64,000 bases of DNA from Candidatus Neomarinimicrobiota bacterium (GCA_017656425.1 JACDNV010000004.1:1-64000), one strand, 5' to 3'. Positions 7,648 through 17,990 are shown, numbered from the stretch's first letter. Notes: generated from the letters alone by a model not told the origin. Program-made: numbers and translations.

Positions 7648-9816
7648 ATGAATAAAGTTAATTTTACTTTAATAGGAGTCATCTTTATGTTAATATTTAC
7701 CAATATTACCTACAGCAAATCGAAAGCATCAGGAGATTACAAATATTCACCATTTAATCCACCTATTAGTTACGAAGAAGCAACGAAAAGAGCTGAGCAA
7801 ATACTCAGCAAGATGAGCCTTGATGACAAAATCCAGCTCTTAGGTGGACACAAATTATTTTACGTTAAAGGATTTAAAAAATACGGTATTCCTGAATTTT
7901 ATATGTCCGATGCTACCCAGGGAGTTCATATAAGAAAAATAGTTAGTAAAAAGCTAAGAAAATCGGTTGCGTTTCCGTCTCCTATTTGTCTATCATCTAC
8001 ATGGAATCCCGAACTCGCCTATAAATATGCAAAAAGCATAGGAGAAGAGTGTCGTGCAGGCGGAATAGCAGTCTTACTTGGACCAGGTATGAATATTTAC
8101 AGGATTTCACAAAATGGAAGAAATTTCGAGTACTTTGGTGAAGATCCGTATCTGGCAGCAAGAATGATTGAAAACTATGTTGTTGGTGTCCAGAGCACAG
8201 GAACAATCGCCACATTAAAGCATTTTGTTTGTAACAATAATGAATATCACAGACGTACAACAAACGTAATTGTTGACGAACGATCTCTTTTTGAAATCTA
8301 TACTTATCCATTTAAAGCAGGCATAGATGCAGGTGCTATGGCAGTGATGACAGCATACAATAAAGTCAATGGAGAATGGTGCGGTCAAAGCAAATTTGTG
8401 GTGGATTGTCTACTACGGAAGAAACTGGGTTTCAAATGGCTGGTGATGTCAGATTGGTGGTCTACCTGGGATCCAGAAAAAACAATAAAATCTGGTATTG
8501 ACCTTGAAATGCCAGGTGATATCTTAGATGGTCACCCCGTTTTTGATCGCATTGGCGACATCACAGTGAAATCAAATACTAAAAGACTTCTCAAAGAGGG
8601 CAAAATAACCGAAAATGGCATAAATCGTATGGCAAAAAATATTATTAGAACTTTCATTGCTATGGGTTTGTATGATAGACCTGTCATGGAGAAAAAATTT
8701 TTAAAAAACTTCCCGATACATGAAAAAATTGCATTGCAAACAGCCAGAGAAGGTATAGTATTATTAAAGAATAAAAATAACATTTTGCCGATAAATAGTA
8801 GCAAAAAAATATTGTTGACAGGCAAATTTGTAAGGAAAATACCACATGGTGAAGGATCAGCTTATGTAAAAGGATACAATCGTATTTCACTAATAAAAGC
8901 GCTAAAAAGTGAATTCGGACGAAAGATAAAATATAAAAAGAACCCATCAGACAAACATATAATAAACTCCGATGTTGTTATTCTATGTATTGGAACAATT
9001 GATTCTGAGGGGAAAGATAGACCTTTTGAACTACCTGAAGAAATAGAAAAAAATATTAAAAGAATCGTTTCTCTAAATCCAAATACAGTTGTAATAGTAA
9101 ATTCAGGTGGTGGTATCAAAATGACTGATTGGGCTGATAAGGTAGGTGCAATTATATATGCCTGGTATCCAGGACAGATAGGGAACATTGCTCTCGCAGA
9201 GATACTCGCTGGTAAAGTTAATCCATCTGGGAAGCTTCCAATTACTATTGAGAAAGATTTTAAAGATTCTCCTGGGTATGGTTATATACCTGAGGGGACA
9301 GACTTGAATACTGGCTGGGGCGAAGACTTTAATATATTCTTTGAAGTAAACAATATAGAATACAAAGAAGGGATTCTTGTAGGATACAGGTGGTACGATA
9401 CAAAAGGAATAGAACCATTATTTCCCTTTGGACATGGCCTATCCTATACCACATTCGAATATAGAAATCTTGAATTATCAAAGAGTAAATTTACATCTAA
9501 AGATACTGTCACCGTCAAATTTAACTTGACAAATACAGGGAAAATGGCAGGCGCTGAAGTAACCCAACTTTACGTAAGAGATATTGAATCAAAGGTTTTA
9601 AGACCAGTTAAGGAGTTAAAGGGATTTAAAAAAGTATATCTCGAACCCGCCGAAACAAAACAGGTTGAAATAAAATTAACAAAACGTGATTTTTCCTATT
9701 GGGATCCTGACAAGAAAGATTGGTATGCAGAACCAGGAGAGTTTGAAATACTAATAGGCTCATCTTCAAAAGATATCCGACTTAAAGGAAAAGTCACATT
9801 GGTTGAAAAAAATTAA
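7648..9816 (+). CDS. Secreted glycoside hydrolase family 3 beta-glucosidase
   Basis: The 722-residue protein starts with a signal peptide (residues 1-23) and exports a GH3 glycosidase that releases sugars from beta-linked glucosides or xylosides in the periplasm or outside. The TIM-barrel domain has the LGPGMNIYR and ATLKHFVCNNNE motifs (Lys191-His192) and the nucleophile Asp269 in VMSDWWSTWD. The alpha/beta sandwich follows with EGIVLLKN. The C-terminus is the fibronectin type III-like domain (PFGHGLSYTTFEY onward). A GAGGT ribosome binding site supports the start. Its stop overlaps by 4 bp the end of the convergent Wzi-like gene. The exact sugar specificity cannot be read from the sequence. 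Confidence 0.95.
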   Translation: MNKVNFTLIGVIFMLIFTNITYSKSKASGDYKYSPFNPPISYEEATKRAEQILSKMSLDDKIQLLGGHKLFYVKGFKKYGIPEFYMSDATQGVHIRKIVSKKLRKSVAFPSPICLSSTWNPELAYKYAKSIGEECRAGGIAVLLGPGMNIYRISQNGRNFEYFGEDPYLAARMIENYVVGVQSTGTIATLKHFVCNNNEYHRRTTNVIVDERSLFEIYTYPFKAGIDAGAMAVMTAYNKVNGEWCGQSKFVVDCLLRKKLGFKWLVMSDWWSTWDPEKTIKSGIDLEMPGDILDGHPVFDRIGDITVKSNTKRLLKEGKITENGINRMAKNIIRTFIAMGLYDRPVMEKKFLKNFPIHEKIALQTAREGIVLLKNKNNILPINSSKKILLTGKFVRKIPHGEGSAYVKGYNRISLIKALKSEFGRKIKYKKNPSDKHIINSDVVILCIGTIDSEGKDRPFELPEEIEKNIKRIVSLNPNTVVIVNSGGGIKMTDWADKVGAIIYAWYPGQIGNIALAEILAGKVNPSGKLPITIEKDFKDSPGYGYIPEGTDLNTGWGEDFNIFFEVNNIEYKEGILVGYRWYDTKGIEPLFPFGHGLSYTTFEYRNLELSKSKFTSKDTVTVKFNLTNTGKMAGAEVTQLYVRDIESKVLRPVKELKGFKKVYLEPAETKQVEIKLTKRDFSYWDPDKKDWYAEPGEFEILIGSSSKDIRLKGKVTLVEKN

Positions 9817-11288
9817 AATAAGAGAGGCTTTTTTAAATCCAGCAACCACTGCAAGGCAATATAAAATTCTTTCTTTTCTTTATCCTTTTCATGTTTATAA
9901 TTATCTATTCTTTTTAATCCCAAATTTAACTTAATATAATTGCTATAGGAAAATAGGTATAAAAACCCAAATTCTGGATTTAAATTGTATTCGACAATTC
10001 CAGTAGGAAATGGCTCACTATAACCTTCTTCTACTGTTCGCTCCATCCATGGTTGATCCCACTCCTTAGATAATTCGCCCTCACCTCTTCTGATATAGTC
10101 AATGTTAAATGTCACCTGAATTTTATTTCCAATATATTTCCTTAAAAAAATGTTAATCCTATCCAGATCGCTACCGAGAGGATATCCAATTGGTACATTT
10201 CTATGTATAAACCATTCATGCTTGTTTGGTGTTTTATATGTCCTATTAGTTATTACTATATATTCAATTCCTATATAGAGACCACTTATATTAAAAATAT
10301 CAGCAGTTTCCATTCCCACTAAAAACCCTACTTCATTAGGTTCCAAATCGCCTGGTTCTTTCTTGTCGAGTTGAACATCATCTATTAAAACCTCACCATA
10401 TAATGCCCACTTATTTCCAAGATAGTCAAATGTTATATTACCTAAGGTATTACCAATAACCCCAAGGCTACCATCGTTCATCTGTTCACCATGGAAAAAG
10501 AGAAATGGATTTAGTAATGAAAAAGTAAATAGTCTATCACTGCCACCATACAATATACTTTCAGTAAAATCTACAGAGAAGTTCTTTATCCTAAATCCAA
10601 TTGTATGTGTACTCAGATATCTTCTGCTTCCATTAATTGGGTCAAGCTGGGCAAGCATAAAGGATAGAGTGAAATTTTTCCTTTTCAATTCAAACTGCAC
10701 ATTATCAAGGGGACGAATAAACCAGGAATAGGTAAGATTACCCGTTCTCCCATTCCCTTTTGAATAATAGCTTCTTCCGAAAGAGAAACGCATAAAATTA
10801 TTTTTATACATGATGTATGCTTGTTCGGTATACCCCGCAAGGCCACGCCACTGTTTTCCAATATATCCTTCCTGTTTGGTTACCCAGGGATCAATTGCCA
10901 TTACATTAACAACGGAAATATTGTTATTTATCGGTAGTAGCCCGTATGTCCTAATAGCACATCTAAATTCATTATCAATAGAGTTGAAGTTAAACTGTGA
11001 GTTTATTCCAACTAATAAATAATCATCTTTACCTTGTAAATAGAAATTGTTTATATACTTATCTGCTAAATTTAATCTGGGATTATCTATATTTTTCACA
11101 AAATCTGCTATATTACTAATATCAAATGGTTTTGTGATAAAGTCTAATGGATAAGCTTTTTTATAAATGAGTCTGTAATATCTTAAGTCCTGATATAAAT
11201 AGTCATATTGAGGCAACATATATTGAGGAAACAAATTTTTACACAGAAAGCATATGAATGTAATTATGAATAGCCTTCTAAAATTCAC
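9813..11288 (-). CDS. Wzi-like capsule-assembly family outer-membrane beta-barrel
   Basis: The protein resembles the Wzi/capsule-assembly family, outer-membrane barrels that anchor or organise surface polysaccharide. Evidence is the alternating aromatic/polar beta-strand pattern throughout, the RYYRLIYKKAYP start of the mature part, the central G-YGGSDR and FSLLNPFLFFHGEQ segments, and strands ending in aromatic residues. I choose the GTG at 11286-11288, which begins a clean signal peptide (MNFRRLFIITFICFL then a K-N-LFPQ cleavage region). A TTG at 11399 would add 37 residues before it. Neither start has a good ribosome binding site. No capsule synthesis genes are in view, so the polysaccharide partner is unknown. 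Confidence 0.6.
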   Translation of the reverse strand: MNFRRLFIITFICFLCKNLFPQYMLPQYDYLYQDLRYYRLIYKKAYPLDFITKPFDISNIADFVKNIDNPRLNLADKYINNFYLQGKDDYLLVGINSQFNFNSIDNEFRCAIRTYGLLPINNNISVVNVMAIDPWVTKQEGYIGKQWRGLAGYTEQAYIMYKNNFMRFSFGRSYYSKGNGRTGNLTYSWFIRPLDNVQFELKRKNFTLSFMLAQLDPINGSRRYLSTHTIGFRIKNFSVDFTESILYGGSDRLFTFSLLNPFLFFHGEQMNDGSLGVIGNTLGNITFDYLGNKWALYGEVLIDDVQLDKKEPGDLEPNEVGFLVGMETADIFNISGLYIGIEYIVITNRTYKTPNKHEWFIHRNVPIGYPLGSDLDRINIFLRKYIGNKIQVTFNIDYIRRGEGELSKEWDQPWMERTVEEGYSEPFPTGIVEYNLNPEFGFLYLFSYSNYIKLNLGLKRIDNYKHEKDKEKKEFYIALQWLLDLKKPLLF

Positions 11289-11392
11289 AAGAGAAATTAT
11301 TAAAAATATATAAAAGTTAAAAATGTATTGTATGTGCCAAAAATTATTATATGTTCCTCCGAAAAAATTTTCACTTACCGAGAAAAATTTCT

Positions 11393-11421
11393 TTGACAAA
11401 TATTATTTTTCTGTATATATT
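11393..11421 (+). promoter_or_regulatory. Sigma70-type promoter for the small barrel gene
   Basis: TTGACA (11393-11398), a 17-bp spacer and TATATT (11416-11421) precede the gene at 11476 and predict a leader of roughly 45-50 bases. This is close to consensus for a sigma70-class promoter and unlike the Bacteroidota TTTG/TAnnTTTG type. Confidence 0.6.
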
Positions 11422-11475
11422 AATATCAAATGAAAATTAATTTATGTCTATAAAAAATAGTTAGGGAGGGTAAAA

Positions 11476-12060
11476 ATGAAAAAAGTAGCAGTATTAACGG
11501 TAGCTCTGATGCTCATTTTTCTAATTAGCTCAGAGAGCATATTTGCCAAGCAGCCAGTAGTTGGAGCTAGCACTGGAGCAATGATGCCTCTCGGTGAAAA
11601 CATCAAAGACAAATTTGGAATGGGGATTCCATTTACTGTAACAGCAAAAGTACCAGAGCTGGTAATGTTTGGTGATATGTCACTCGCAGCAGGGCTGGAA
11701 TTAGGCTATTATATGGCAAGCGGGGAAAATGGTGGTGACGACCTAAGTGGAATTCCTTTATTAGTTGGTGGGACTCTAGATCTATCGCCCTTTTTACCTG
11801 TTGAAGGATTAATGCTCGGTATAGAAGTCAACCTCGGATTAAATATGCAAACAGTAGGAGATAATTCATACACAAATATAGGATTGTTACCTGGTATCTG
11901 CATTGGATATAATGTAATGGAAGGTCTAAATGTAGTCGCGAAGGTTCGTGGCGCAGAATTCCTGAGTAGCGAAGATGATGCCGACTTTGGTGGATCTCAA
12001 GAATGGCTTGACATAAGGGTAGGTGTTGAATACGCATTGCCAGTGGAACTACCCTTCTAA
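11476..12060 (+). CDS. Small outer-membrane beta-barrel protein of unknown function
   Basis: The 194 residues begin with a signal peptide (MKKVAVLTVALMLIFLISS, predicted cleavage after IFA-KQ). The rest is a pattern of short glycine-rich amphipathic strands (GASTGAMMPLG, AAGLELGYYM, GLLPGICIGYNV, DIRVGVEYALPV) ending in Phe, as in outer-membrane barrels of about eight strands. I do not recognise a named family. It has its own promoter and a GGAGGG ribosome binding site, and is followed directly by an intrinsic terminator, so it is a single-gene transcript, perhaps well expressed. Confidence 0.8.
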   Translation: MKKVAVLTVALMLIFLISSESIFAKQPVVGASTGAMMPLGENIKDKFGMGIPFTVTAKVPELVMFGDMSLAAGLELGYYMASGENGGDDLSGIPLLVGGTLDLSPFLPVEGLMLGIEVNLGLNMQTVGDNSYTNIGLLPGICIGYNVMEGLNVVAKVRGAEFLSSEDDADFGGSQEWLDIRVGVEYALPVELPF

Positions 12061-12085
12061 TTATACCGATTAAATCGGGTATTCA

Positions 12086-12127
12086 AACCCCTTTCCTCCT
12101 CTAAATGAGGGAAGGGGGTTGTTTTTT
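12086..12127 (+). terminator. Intrinsic terminator after the small barrel gene
   Basis: A GC-rich stem of AACCCCTTTCCTC against GAGGGAAGGGGGTT, with small bulges, is followed by GTTTTTTA. It begins about 25 bp after the stop codon at 12060. Confidence 0.85.
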
Positions 12128-12166
12128 ATAACAATTATACTTACAACTTTATACCAGAATTATTAA

Positions 12167-12184
12167 ACTTCATTAAAATGAAGT
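12167..12184 (+). repeat. Perfect 8-bp palindrome ACTTCATT-AA-AATGAAGT
   Basis: The palindrome is followed by GTGTTTTTATC and shares the TTAAAA centre with the hairpin at 7571-7594. It overlaps the first ATG of the decayed glycosyltransferase at 12178, so it may be an operator or translational hairpin rather than a terminator. Confidence 0.4.
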
Positions 12185-13770
12185 GTGTTTTTATCTTCTT
12201 TATTTCAGAAAATGACCCAAATGGAAAAGAATACAATGTAAAAAATGTAAAAAAGTGCAACATCCATCAGTGAAAATGCAACGATTACAATTTTCATAAA
12301 TGACTCTATATCAATTTATCTAGAGGAGGCAAAAAACTGCCTCATAATTAATAATGAATATAAAAATATAATGCATGCTTTAAAAATTCTTATAGAACAA
12401 TACAAGATACCATGAGATCTAATTTCTATTTTGCAACCTGGCTATGAAATAGAATTTTCAAAAAATATCGTAGATAAATTTTACCGAGCATATTCTCTCT
12501 CTGGAGCTGGATTTATAGTTTGTAATCATTATGAAATTTCAAATAACGAAAAAGAGTTGCATATTCTCAAAGATGGGCAAGACCCATCAAATATTATTGT
12601 ACCTGGTAGAGTTAATAATTCAATGCTCTTTTACCATGGCCCTTTGATTGCGATTTCAAGAAAGTACTTGAATAAGGTTATACTAAAAACTGATGTAAAT
12701 CACGCATATGATTATGCACTAAGAATGGGAGTACTCTCGCATGGCGGCACTATTTTTACCATTAAGGAGCCTTTATATTCCTGTAAAAAGCTTATCCCCT
12801 TCTATCCCGGATATGAAGCAATTAAAAAGAATGAAAATAGTAAGATACAATTCGATCAATCTAATTTTAATTATCTATCTGACCCGGGAAGATTCGAATG
12901 GTGTAATATAATTTTCAAAGATTATCTAATAAAAAATAGATATTATCTTCCGGATTGGTATTTTTCAAAACCCGCATCAGGTTACCCCCCTAACGGTTCT
13001 CATTTGTTACGCCAACATACAATAGGGAAAAGCTCATCAAATATGCTGTTAAATCTTTCATAACCGCATTTAACAAATTCTCAAAAAAGTACCAATGGAA
13101 TTAATAATCGTAGACAATGGATATGATAACACTTCCGATGTTATATCAAAATATATAAATGAACACAAGGAAATAATAAAGTACTATAAAGTTAACAATT
13201 TAACTCTCGGAGAAGTCAGAAATTTTGGAGTACAGAAAGCAAAGTATAATATCATTGGTCAGCTTGATTCCGACGATATTTTAATAGATGACCCAGTAGT
13301 TGAGATTTTTGACCAATTTAAAAGTACACATGCTGCACTAATAATTGGAACATATAGGATTGCAACAAGAGATTTAGATTCAGGTGAACTAACCATATCC
13401 GATCAGATTGTAGACCATGATGAATTCTTAGTTCATTACAACAATCCTTTGTTACAATTCTGTATACCAGGTTATGGGGCACCAAGGTATTTTAGAAAAG
13501 AAGTTTTCAATAAGGTTGGTTTTCCCACCTTTAAATTATGGAGAAGATACTATCTTTATTGATTGGATTATAAGAGATGGCTATATTATAAAAAGAAATC
13601 TATCAAAACCTAAATATCTGGTTGTAAGACACAAAGAGAACACTGACAGTAATAATATATCATACGAAATTCTTCAGGAGGAAAATAAAGCAAAATATTT
13701 TGCAAGAAAATATATCCTAGAGGAGATAAAGCATAAAATTGAAGCTGATAAATCTTTAAGAATCCAATGA
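12178..13770 (+). pseudogene. Decayed two-domain family 2 glycosyltransferase
   Basis: Several frames in order encode pieces of GT2 enzymes. From ATG 12178 the frame ends at TGA 12271-12273. A second frame (from about 12275) reads to an in-frame TGA at 12413-12415 and on to 13063; it contains the GT2-like end HGPLIAISRKYL...AYDYALRMGV and EPLYSC. A second GT-A domain then begins in another frame with SFVTPTYNREKLIKYAVKS near 13000. It continues after a one-base loss near 13090 as ELIIVDNGYDNTSD, with the nucleotide-binding QLDSDD. A further frameshift near 13545 leads into NYGEDTIFIDWIIRDGY and on to 13770. At least three frameshifts and two stops make it a pseudogene. Its end overlaps the DUF4922 start by ATGA, so the two were once translationally coupled. 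Confidence 0.8.
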
Positions 13771-14879
13771 CAGAAAATAAAAATTTTATCTCAGTAGATG
13801 AACTGAGACCATATCTCAAAGAATCTAACAACGTACTTGACTATAATAATCTGGTCAAAGCTTTAATCAAGCATCAGGAAGATTTATTAAATGGCTTTGA
13901 ATTGTTAATAAAAAACTTAAAAACCCTGGACAAATGTCAGATACAAAAAATAAAAATAGGTTCTATTGTACTAAACGTTATGCTAAATCCAGTGAGGAAA
14001 AATAGCTTACTGAGTAGTGGTTTTAAAGACAGGTTAGAAAAAGCCCAATGTAAGCTGTGTAATCTTTATCCAAATCAAAGAGGACTTCCAATTATTAACG
14101 GTAAATATATAATACGAATAAATCCCATGATGGTAACAAGAGGAGATTTGACTATAGCAACTACAGAACACTATCCACAAGTAATAAAAGGAAAATTTGC
14201 AGATATGGTTTATATTGCAAAAACGTTATCTGATTTTTCGATATTCTACAATGGACTATTGGCTGGGGCCTCCAATCCGCACTTTCATTTTCAGGCTGGC
14301 TTTAAAAATATGCTACCCGGGGAAATGCAAATTGAAAACTTTTTAAATAATATTGAAAAATATAAGGTGGAGAAAATAATAGCAAAATCTAACATTCAAG
14401 TGCTATACATTCCTGATTTTTTAAGAAAAAATATTATCGTTACCTCAACCAGCGAAGATGAATTGACCGAATTTTTTGATTTTTTTAATAATGACTTTCT
14501 TGATATAAGTAAAAATATTAAAAATTTAAACGGCGTTCCGGATTTTGGAGAATATATCGATTCTATAAAAATGAATGAATTGGAAGGCAGAATGAATTTA
14601 CTATTGAAATAGTATCCAATAACAAAAAAATATCTTCTCACGATTTTCCCAAAAGTTACAAATAGACCTTCACTGTTCTACGATAAAGAACCAAAAAGAA
14701 TTATTCTCGGTATGGCTATAAGGGAATATTTGGGACAAATAATCACGATCAGAAGTAAAGATTTCCAGAAGTTAATCTTCAATCCACTTTTAATTGAAAA
14801 AGCTTACCAAGATACGACACTACCAGATAATCTCTTTTACCAATTAGTTCAAAAACTTTCTGAATATCAATTTTTTTAA
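13767..14879 (+). pseudogene. DUF4922/HIT-like nucleotidyltransferase, interrupted by an in-frame amber codon
   Basis: The frame from 13767 encodes 281 residues to TAG 14610-14612 and then continues in the same frame for 88 more codons to TAA 14877-14879. The first part has CKLCNLYPNQRGLP, the segment INPMMVTRGDLTIAT and the HIT/GalT-like motif ASNPHFHFQAG. The continuation holds the expected C-terminal segment (TIFPKVTNRPSLF, then GMAIREYLGQIIT). This matches the DUF4922 family, which is related to GalT/GDP-hexose phosphorylases. The enzyme was probably whole before the amber mutation; whether a shortened product still works is unknown. It follows the decayed glycosyltransferase and its readthrough end overlaps the stop of the convergent TonB receptor by 4 bp. 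Confidence 0.7.
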
Positions 14880-17329
14880 AACTCTATGACAAACCCTCCA
14901 ACTGGCATGAAACTGAATTGGTAAATCTTACCTTTTTTACCATCTCCTGTGTAATAGTAATCCCAGATATTTTTTCTATTCAACGCATTTATAAAATGAA
15001 AGTAGGAAACAATTGAATATTTCTTTGTATACCACCTTCTGAGAATCATAATATCAAGTCTATTATAGCATGGCGTTCTTTCAGTATTTAAGTCTGTAGA
15101 CCACGTTATAAACCATCTCCTTAAATATGGGTTATAGCTATGTTTCGTATATGGTTTGCCATCTGAATATCGCCATCTGATTCCAATTTCCAGCTCATTA
15201 CCCGGATCTAACAACCATGCGATTGGTTTCCACCAGAATCTATTATTCAAATCAAGATACCAACTATATCTTAACATTACTATCTTATAGCCTACTATAA
15301 AAGTGAATACATTCCTGAAATCATAACTTGAAGTATAATATGCTACTTCTTTTCTTCTTAAATCAAGCCTTTTTGATATATAATGGGAGTAAGATAGAGT
15401 GAAGTTAAAGCTTTTGCTAAGTTTCTTTTGTAAAAATAGCTCTATACCCTTTGAATAGCCCTTACCTTTGCTCAACTTTTCAAAATTATAATTAGATAAT
15501 GAATCTCTTTCAACCCAAGCACGATTTGTTGCAAGATTGTAATATTTCTTATAATATATCTCAATATTCCCTTTAAAAGTGTTAGAAAAAAGATGCTCCA
15601 GACCAAAAATATACTGCTCACAGATCTCAGGTTTTAAGCTTCTATTTTTCTCTGGATTTATAGAAAAATTAAAATAGGCAGGTTGCTGAAAATGTTTCCC
15701 GTAACCAGCATTTATATAAGTTGAACTGATTATTCTATATGAAATGCCCAAACGGGGTGATATAGCATTGCTATTATTATACTCAAATTGACTAAGCCTC
15801 AAACCCATAAGAATTGTTAATCTATCAAATAGTATAAGTTTGTGTTGTAAATAAGCGGCATAGCTTCGTGTATCAATATCATTATTAATTCCCCATTCAT
15901 CAAATATTCTTTCCACTCTATATATAGAATAAGTATCAGGACTGGCTGAGTAAAAACCATTAGCATCGTAGTAGAAAGTCGTATCATAGGGATTACCATA
16001 GGGATGATAATAGTAGGAATAGATGGTATCAGCGCTTGACCAGTCTTTATGATAAAAATTTATTAGCTTTAAATTAAAGCCTGCTGATAAAGTATTGAAA
16101 TCATTTATTTTACAGGTGTAATCTCCCTTTAGTGTCCATTCACCTTCTGCATCCCTCTTTTGAAAGGTTTTATATTTTTTATTATTATTTAAGTTAAATA
16201 CATCCCATTTCCAGTAGTCTTTGACGTTTGATAATGTAACATCCATAAAACTATTTTTACTCAATAAAGATTTGAATGTTATACCTGTAGCATATTTCCC
16301 GCTCTTGACATCAACTATATCCGTTCCTGAAGGAATAGTTTCTTTTGAATAATCAATATAAATCTTTTCATCACCGAGTAGTCCATTCCAGATAATTTTA
16401 GCTCTAGGTGAAATATAGTAAATCACTTTCCATTGTGCATTCCAATACTTAGGAATAGCAGTCATGCCAAAATTTCCAATAATATATTCGAGATAACTTT
16501 TATGAATACCAAATATATATGTTATCCTATCCTTTATTATTGGTCCTTCACTTAACATTCCGATACCCGACATTCCCATATCAAAACTAAAATTACGTTC
16601 TTCCTTGTTGCCCTCTTTAAGGTGAATATCCATTACTGAAGATAATTTACCACCGTATTTTGCAGGAAAAGCACCAGCGTAAAAATCAATATCATTGATA
16701 AAAAAAGGATTTATCATTGATATTGGACCACCACCTGCACCCTGGTTTCCATAGTGATTTGGATTAGGAATTTCAATGCCATCCAATAAAAATAAATTTT
16801 CTCCAGGATTGCCTCCTCGAACTATAATTTCATTTTCTTGATCTGCACCCGATATGACAGAAGGTAAAGCCTGCATCATTCTCGGAACATCCATCATGCT
16901 ACCGGGGTCATTTATCATTTCAGTGTAATCCATATTCTTATCACTGGGGACTGGATCTCCAAGTTTTGCGAAAGCAGATGACTTTACCACAACTTCTTTC
17001 CCGCTTAATACTACTCTACTCATTCGAATATCCATTTGAGTTTGTCTACCCAATGCAACAGGGATATTTAACTTTTCAATAGTTCTATACCCTATAATCT
17101 GAAAACTGACATTGTACATTCCCGGGGTTAAATTTAATAGTCGATAGAATCCATTTTCATCCGTAATCGTACCAATAGAATCACCTTTTACAAATACATT
17201 TACACCTGCGATAGGCGATTGAGTTTCATCATCCACAATTGTGCCTACAATCCCCCCACTTTCATTCTCGGAAAATGAAAACCTAAAGAAAACAAAGGTA
17301 ACTATGAATACTATTATCAAAATTTTCAT
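14876..17329 (-). CDS. TonB-dependent outer-membrane receptor with N-terminal carboxypeptidase-regulatory-like domain
   Basis: The 817-residue protein has a signal peptide (about 1-20). A CarboxypepD_reg-like beta-sandwich follows (GIVGTIVDDETQSPIAGVNV through GFYRLLNLTPGMYNVSF). Next is a plug domain with the marks VPRMMQALPSVISG, ENEIIVRGGNPGENLFLLDG and FPAKYGGKLSSVMDI. A 22-strand-type barrel with many aromatic strands runs to a C-terminal aromatic end (GGFVIEF). It should import a ligand across the outer membrane using TonB energy. No ligand is evident: there is no SusD, heme or B12 gene beside it. It stands alone on the minus strand, 133 bp upstream of a permease. Confidence 0.9.
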   Translation of the reverse strand: MKILIIVFIVTFVFFRFSFSENESGGIVGTIVDDETQSPIAGVNVFVKGDSIGTITDENGFYRLLNLTPGMYNVSFQIIGYRTIEKLNIPVALGRQTQMDIRMSRVVLSGKEVVVKSSAFAKLGDPVPSDKNMDYTEMINDPGSMMDVPRMMQALPSVISGADQENEIIVRGGNPGENLFLLDGIEIPNPNHYGNQGAGGGPISMINPFFINDIDFYAGAFPAKYGGKLSSVMDIHLKEGNKEERNFSFDMGMSGIGMLSEGPIIKDRITYIFGIHKSYLEYIIGNFGMTAIPKYWNAQWKVIYYISPRAKIIWNGLLGDEKIYIDYSKETIPSGTDIVDVKSGKYATGITFKSLLSKNSFMDVTLSNVKDYWKWDVFNLNNNKKYKTFQKRDAEGEWTLKGDYTCKINDFNTLSAGFNLKLINFYHKDWSSADTIYSYYYHPYGNPYDTTFYYDANGFYSASPDTYSIYRVERIFDEWGINNDIDTRSYAAYLQHKLILFDRLTILMGLRLSQFEYNNSNAISPRLGISYRIISSTYINAGYGKHFQQPAYFNFSINPEKNRSLKPEICEQYIFGLEHLFSNTFKGNIEIYYKKYYNLATNRAWVERDSLSNYNFEKLSKGKGYSKGIELFLQKKLSKSFNFTLSYSHYISKRLDLRRKEVAYYTSSYDFRNVFTFIVGYKIVMLRYSWYLDLNNRFWWKPIAWLLDPGNELEIGIRWRYSDGKPYTKHSYNPYLRRWFITWSTDLNTERTPCYNRLDIMILRRWYTKKYSIVSYFHFINALNRKNIWDYYYTGDGKKGKIYQFSFMPVGGFVIEF

Positions 17330-17462
17330 AATATGAATCCCCTTATGAAATAAAACATTAACCCTAAGAGTATACTTTGTCTAATATGGTTGTCTTATAC
17401 CCTAATATTTTTTAATTAAAGTATTATCTTTTCCTTTATTATTACACAAATGAAGACATTTA

Positions 17463-17990
17463 TTACAGAATCTTATACAATCTATCGGCAATAAATCCTG
17501 CAATAGGTGGAAAAAAGAAAGTGCTTAATAAGCGGGTAAGATAAAATTTCCAGCCTACAATTGCTATCTCCATGGGCATTCTACCAATTGCCCAGAGTGA
17601 CCAGGCTGTGACAAAAGCTACCATCGTTCCAATGCTTGCTCCGGACTGTATAAGTCCTGCTATTACAGGCAAAGCTACATAAGGTCCACCCGGGGTAATA
17701 CCACCCACGATTGTCCCTATCAGGAGGCCCCTAAACCCAGCTTCCTGTCCTATCCATTTAGATATAATTTCATTGGGAATAAGAGACCTGATCATACCAG
17801 CTAATATAAAAGCAAAAATTAACAATGGTAATACATCCAGTGTCATCCTAAATGCAATTTTTAAACCAACAATATGGTTACCTTTTCCCTGAAAATAAGC
17901 AATAAGGAAAAGAATAGTGGACAGCAACGCCATTATTATTATAGAGGTTAACATACTATTATTCCCTTTCCTTTTTTCAGTTTTATTCAT
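17463..17990 (-). CDS. Half-length permease of the YraQ/ArsP (DUF318) type
   Basis: The 175-residue integral membrane protein has about five membrane segments. It contains the paired-motif region typical of the YraQ/ArsP permease family: LAGMIRSLIP, then GGITPGGPYVALPVIAGLI, and GRMPMEI. Full-length members have about 300 residues and two such halves; this one has a single half and would need to dimerise. Some family members export organoarsenicals, but no arsR or other arsenic gene is nearby, so the substrate is unknown. It starts from ATG at 17988-17990 behind a 340-bp gap. Confidence 0.7.
   Translation of the reverse strand: MNKTEKRKGNNSMLTSIIIMALLSTILFLIAYFQGKGNHIVGLKIAFRMTLDVLPLLIFAFILAGMIRSLIPNEIISKWIGQEAGFRGLLIGTIVGGITPGGPYVALPVIAGLIQSGASIGTMVAFVTAWSLWAIGRMPMEIAIVGWKFYLTRLLSTFFFPPIAGFIADRLYKIL

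Noticed and set aside
7648-9816. Several long antisense frames inside the GH3 gene
   Set aside because: They lack start signals and family features and only mirror the coding bias of the real gene.
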